A stretch of DNA of 26,633 nucleotides, from positions 1-26,633 of the forward strand of contig QNAP01000001.1 of assembly GCA_003641795.1 (NCBI GenBank), read 5' to 3'. The stretch comes from Thermotogae bacterium (lineage in GTDB: Bacteria; Thermotogota; Thermotogae; UBA12178). The position numbers and the translations under genes were made by a program. How positions within the stretch are numbered: position 1 is the stretch's first letter; every line of letters starts with the position of its first letter. The notes under the pieces are model-generated. The model saw only the letters and a program-made list of their open reading frames with translations. It had not been told where the DNA came from and did no database searches. Positions 24,362 through 26,633 of this stretch are shown in pieces.

Positions 24362-25140
24362 GATACTTTGTTTTCGGATTTCTCATAGGTTTGGCGAATC
24401 TTATTCCCGGTGTGAGTGGAAGTACTGTTGCGGTTTTGACCGGCATATACGAAAGGCTGGTCAGGGTCGTTTCAACCCTTTTTTCTCTCAAAGTTACGAG
24501 AGAGGACCTTTTCTTTCTCCTCTTCGTGGTAGTCGGTGCGGTTGCGGCAATCTTTGCAGGTTCCAACGGCATGAAAATTCTGCTGCAACATCACCAGTTT
24601 GTAACTTACGCTGTTTTCTTCGGTCTGGTTATGGGCTCACTGCCGAGTCTCTTCAGACGCCTTAAAAGGGTGTTGACAACACCTGTTTTTCTCGGCATGG
24701 CTCTCGTAGTGATCCCACAGCTCTTCAACATTGAATTGTCCATAGGACGTTCTCCACTTCTTCTCGGTTTTGGAGGGGCGGTGGCAGCCAGTGCCATGGT
24801 GTTACCAGGATTAAGCGGTTCTTTGATTCTTCTCGTTCTCGGATTTTACGACGTGGTGATCACCGCCATCAGTGCTGTCAATTTGCAAGTTTTGGTGCCT
24901 TTCGGTATCGGCGTGGTCGTTGGTATCGTACTCTTTGTAAAACTCATAGACTTCGCACTGAGACGCTTCAAAGACTGGACAGACAACTTCATCGTGGGAC
25001 TGGTTGTGGGTTCCCTTTACGTTGTGTATCCCTTTGGTTTGGACACCGAAGGTAACGTCTTTTTAGGACTCACATTGATAGTCATTGGAGCCCTTGTGAC
25101 GGCACTGATTGACAGATATGGAACAAACCGCCGTACTTGA
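24358..25140 (+). CDS. DUF368 membrane protein, likely polyprenyl-phosphate transporter (PopT-like)
   Basis: This 260-residue protein is hydrophobic along most of its length. It carries two copies of one motif, IPGVSGST (16-23) and LPGLSGSL (149-156), each beside a membrane helix, which indicates an internal inverted or duplicated repeat as in DUF368 proteins. Members of DUF368 (PopT) have been identified experimentally in other bacteria as flippases that return undecaprenyl phosphate to the cytoplasmic face. The match here is by recognisable sequence pattern, so the transport role is an extension from the family. ATG 24358 overlaps the galT stop as ATGA; an open frame reaching 24256 inside galT is not used. 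It ends region 2, and its stop codon overlaps the -35 hexamer of the cysE promoter. Confidence 0.83.
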   Translation: MRYFVFGFLIGLANLIPGVSGSTVAVLTGIYERLVRVVSTLFSLKVTREDLFFLLFVVVGAVAAIFAGSNGMKILLQHHQFVTYAVFFGLVMGSLPSLFRRLKRVLTTPVFLGMALVVIPQLFNIELSIGRSPLLLGFGGAVAASAMVLPGLSGSLILLVLGFYDVVITAISAVNLQVLVPFGIGVVVGIVLFVKLIDFALRRFKDWTDNFIVGLVVGSLYVVYPFGLDTEGNVFLGLTLIVIGALVTALIDRYGTNRRT

Positions 25141-25164
25141 CAATTAGCCTTACCATGGTATAAT
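25137..25164 (+). promoter_or_regulatory. Consensus sigma-70-type promoter for cysE-cysK
   Basis: TTGACA (25137-25142) and TATAAT (25159-25164) are both exact consensus hexamers separated by 16 bases, and TGG before the -10 adds an extended -10. The -35 overlaps the TGA stop of the DUF368 gene (25138-25140). Transcription should start near 25171, giving a leader of about 90 bases before the cysE GTG at 25261. It is the strongest promoter seen in the window. Confidence 0.9.
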
Positions 25165-25260
25165 TAAAATCGACAGATTCAATCAAGATTGAAGTCTTCT
25201 TCTCTTGTGTTGTTGTCTTCAAAGCACGCATGTGAAGAACAGCACGAAGGGAGTGTGTAT
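25165..25260 (+). promoter_or_regulatory. cysE leader (5' UTR)
   Basis: About 96 bases separate the -10 from the cysE start. It holds the inverted repeat at 25175-25197, a T/C-rich stretch (about 25195-25220), and a second, weaker hairpin, TCTTCA (25216-25221) pairing with TGAAGA (25233-25238) over an 11-base loop. The ribosome site is AAGGGAGTG (25247-25255). It is too short for a T-box and lacks the T-box tRNA-anchor sequence. No recognised SAM or other riboswitch motif was seen. No convincing leader peptide was found. Confidence 0.55.
25175..25197 (+). promoter_or_regulatory. Near-perfect inverted repeat at the cysE start of transcription, candidate operator or hairpin
   Basis: TTCAATC (25178-25184) and GATTGAA (25187-25193) are exact reverse complements around AA. 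AGA (25175-25177) also pairs with TCT (25195-25197) if one G is bulged. The first arm begins 14 bases after the -10, so a repressor bound here would block the start of transcription. A hairpin formed in the RNA would sit at the very 5' end. The sequence is AT-rich and not tied to a known regulator from the sequence alone. Confidence 0.55.
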
Positions 25261-25875
25261 GTGAGAATTTGGGGTTTTGTTAAACAAATAATTGGAGATA
25301 TTTTATCCACATTAGATGCCGTCCGAGCAGATGAATCTATGTACATGAAGCTCGATCCTGCCTTAGAAAAGCGTTGGATGCTCTGGATTTCATCAGTTGG
25401 ATTTCATGCGCTTATTGCGCATCGCTTCTCACACCTGCTTTGGCGCTGGAAACTCAAGTTTCCGGCATTGTTGGTTTATACGGTTGTGAGGGTCATCACT
25501 TCGATTGATATTCATCCCGCTGCTGGGATAGAGCCTGGCGTGGTGATTGATCATGGAGTAGGCACGGTGATCGGATCCACGGCAACGGTGGGAAGTGGAA
25601 CACTCATATACCACGGTGTTACTCTCGGTTCTCGTCTTCCCATGAAAGGAAAACGCCATCCTGATGTGGGGAGAAACGTCATATTGGGTGCTGGAGCGAA
25701 GATTTTGGGCCCTATAAAGGTGGGGGATGGGGCCAAGGTCGGTGCCAATGCCGTCGTATTAGAAGATGTACCTCCGGGAACTACCATAGCGGGTATACCA
25801 GCCAAAGTCATGAAAGAAGCACATTCCAAGCTGGAACCTGAAGTCTTCATAAGGAGGAGGATCGGATCATGGTGA
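25261..25875 (+). CDS. cysE: Serine O-acetyltransferase
   Basis: CysE makes O-acetylserine from serine and acetyl-CoA, the first step of cysteine synthesis. From GTG 25261 it has 204 residues: an N-terminal helical part, then a left-handed beta-helix with hexapeptide repeats. Conserved blocks are SIDIHPAAGI (81-90) and VIDHGVGTVIG (95-105) with His98 as likely catalytic histidine. Further on are IYHGVTLG (116-123), KGKRHPDVG with His133, and GIPAKVM. A longer open frame begins at TTG 25189, but AAGGGAGTG seven bases before GTG 25261 and the family N-terminus favour the shorter form. The C-terminus ends in IGSW, without the Ile typical of complex-forming CysE proteins. It overlaps cysK by seven bases. 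Confidence 0.95.
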   Translation: MRIWGFVKQIIGDILSTLDAVRADESMYMKLDPALEKRWMLWISSVGFHALIAHRFSHLLWRWKLKFPALLVYTVVRVITSIDIHPAAGIEPGVVIDHGVGTVIGSTATVGSGTLIYHGVTLGSRLPMKGKRHPDVGRNVILGAGAKILGPIKVGDGAKVGANAVVLEDVPPGTTIAGIPAKVMKEAHSKLEPEVFIRRRIGSW

Positions 25876-26633
25876 TTTCAGCTTTGGGAAACACTCCAAC
25901 AGTGACTCTCAGCAAGCTCATAGAACCTGGGAGGGTCTTCGTGAAGCTGGAGAAAAACAATCCAGCGGGAAGTGTCAAAGACAGACCCGCCTATTTCATG
26001 ATCGTTGACGCCGAAGCCCGTGGGTTTCTGGATCCCACGGATCCCAAGTGTCGAACCATAGTGGAGCCTACCAGCGGCAACACGGGCATTGCCTTGGCGA
26101 TGGTTGGTACTGCCAAAGGATACAGAGTGATGTTGACGATGCCTGAAAGCATGAGTGTGGAGCGACGCAGGGTTTTGGAAATGCTGGGAGCGGAGCTTGT
26201 GCTCACTCCGGCAGACAAAGGTATGAAGGGAGCTGTGGAGCGAGCGAAAGAATTGGTCAAGGAACTGGGGGCTTTCATGCCCGATCAATTCTCGAATCCC
26301 ACTAATGTTCTCTCACATGAAAGTACTACGGCGCCGGAAATACTCAGACAGATGTCCTGGCAATTGGATGCGTTCGTAGCGGGTGTGGGAACCGGCGGAA
26401 CCATCAGCGGAGTTGGTACTGTTTTGAAGAGGTTGTTTGGCGACTCTGTCTTGGTCGTTGCGGTGGAACCCAGCAAATCTCCCGTTCTTTCCGGCGGGGA
26501 GCCTGGAAAACATTCCATACAGGGCATTGGTGCGGGCTTCGTTCCAGCGATCTTTCGAAGAGAAGTTGTGGATAAAATTCTGACTGTGGAGGATGAAGAG
26601 GCCTTGGCAACGACGCGGGCACTGGCAAAATAC
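25869..26633 (+). CDS. cysK: Cysteine synthase (O-acetylserine sulfhydrylase), partial at right edge
   Basis: CysK uses PLP to make cysteine from O-acetylserine and sulfide. The 255 codons in the window start ALGNTPTVTL, with the PLP lysine Lys37 in NPAGSVKDR. PTSGNTGIALA binds substrate, GVGTGGTISG binds the PLP phosphate, and AVEPSKSPVLSGG is a CysK feature. ATG 25869 follows AAGGAGGAGG and overlaps the cysE stop as ATGGTGA. There is no stop codon before the window ends, so the remaining roughly 50 residues are outside. It is not the CBS-type cystathionine beta-synthase, whose N-terminal region differs, but a CysM-like isozyme cannot be excluded. Coupling to cysE is clear from the overlap. 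Confidence 0.95.
   Translation, partial: MVISALGNTPTVTLSKLIEPGRVFVKLEKNNPAGSVKDRPAYFMIVDAEARGFLDPTDPKCRTIVEPTSGNTGIALAMVGTAKGYRVMLTMPESMSVERRRVLEMLGAELVLTPADKGMKGAVERAKELVKELGAFMPDQFSNPTNVLSHESTTAPEILRQMSWQLDAFVAGVGTGGTISGVGTVLKRLFGDSVLVVAVEPSKSPVLSGGEPGKHSIQGIGAGFVPAIFRREVVDKILTVEDEEALATTRALAKY

Noticed and set aside
25165..25260. T-box or SAM riboswitch before cysE
   Set aside because: The leader is under 100 bases, and lacks the conserved T-box tRNA-anchor sequence and the SAM riboswitch core.
1..26633. CRISPR arrays, insertion sequences, tRNA or rRNA genes, prophage or defence genes
   Set aside because: The window was read for repeats with regular spacing, transposase motifs and RNA gene signatures. 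None was found; nearly every base is in a recognised gene.

Overview
The window is a gene-dense bacterial chromosome segment. All 26 recognised genes lie on the + strand, there is no non-coding stretch over about 120 bases, and no RNA gene, insertion sequence, phage gene or CRISPR array is visible. The four-subunit pyruvate:ferredoxin oxidoreductase in the order gamma-delta-alpha-beta, the two-subunit glycyl-tRNA synthetase, a GH57 alpha-glucan enzyme, secF-pilT-prfA and glgA-galT together point to an anaerobic thermophile of the Thermotogales. The moderate GC content would fit a Thermotoga or Pseudothermotoga-like genome. This placement is inferred from gene families and order and was not tested by a search.

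Region 1 (1-8434) is one tight run: secF (3' part), pilT, prfA, a ROK-family glucokinase, ornithine aminotransferase (rocD), purB, purA and hisS. Gaps are 1-21 nt and purB/purA overlap. No promoter was identified inside it, so it probably reads from upstream of the window. It combines protein export, translation, sugar phosphorylation and the two adenylosuccinate enzymes of AMP synthesis.

Region 2 (8435-25140) begins with an 83-nt gap holding an extended -10 promoter and a near-palindrome. Sixteen genes follow with overlaps or gaps of at most 63 nt: a DUF4912 protein, a GH57 glucan enzyme, porGDAB, a membrane-anchored parvulin-type foldase, an HD-GYP protein, glyQ-glyS, a CBS-ACT protein, uppP, a metallo-beta-lactamase-fold hydrolase, glgA, galT and a DUF368 membrane protein. 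Themes are glycogen and sugar metabolism (GH57, glgA, galT), pyruvate oxidation to acetyl-CoA with reduced ferredoxin (porGDAB), glycine tRNA charging, and undecaprenyl-phosphate recycling (uppP plus DUF368). Two small inverted repeats after porB are the only other obvious regulatory structure.

Region 3 (25137-26633) starts with a full-consensus sigma-70-type promoter whose -35 hexamer overlaps the DUF368 stop codon. A near-perfect inverted repeat follows about 11 nt after the -10. It serves cysE-cysK, which make cysteine from serine; cysK runs off the right edge.

Most of the window is housekeeping. The best leads for something undescribed are the DUF4912 protein beside the GH57 enzyme, the uppP/DUF368 pairing, the compact cysEK promoter and dyad, and departures from conserved residues in GalT, the HD-GYP protein and the CysE tail. 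Ten of the 25 genes with a visible start are assigned GTG starts, chosen from Shine-Dalgarno spacing and family N-termini.
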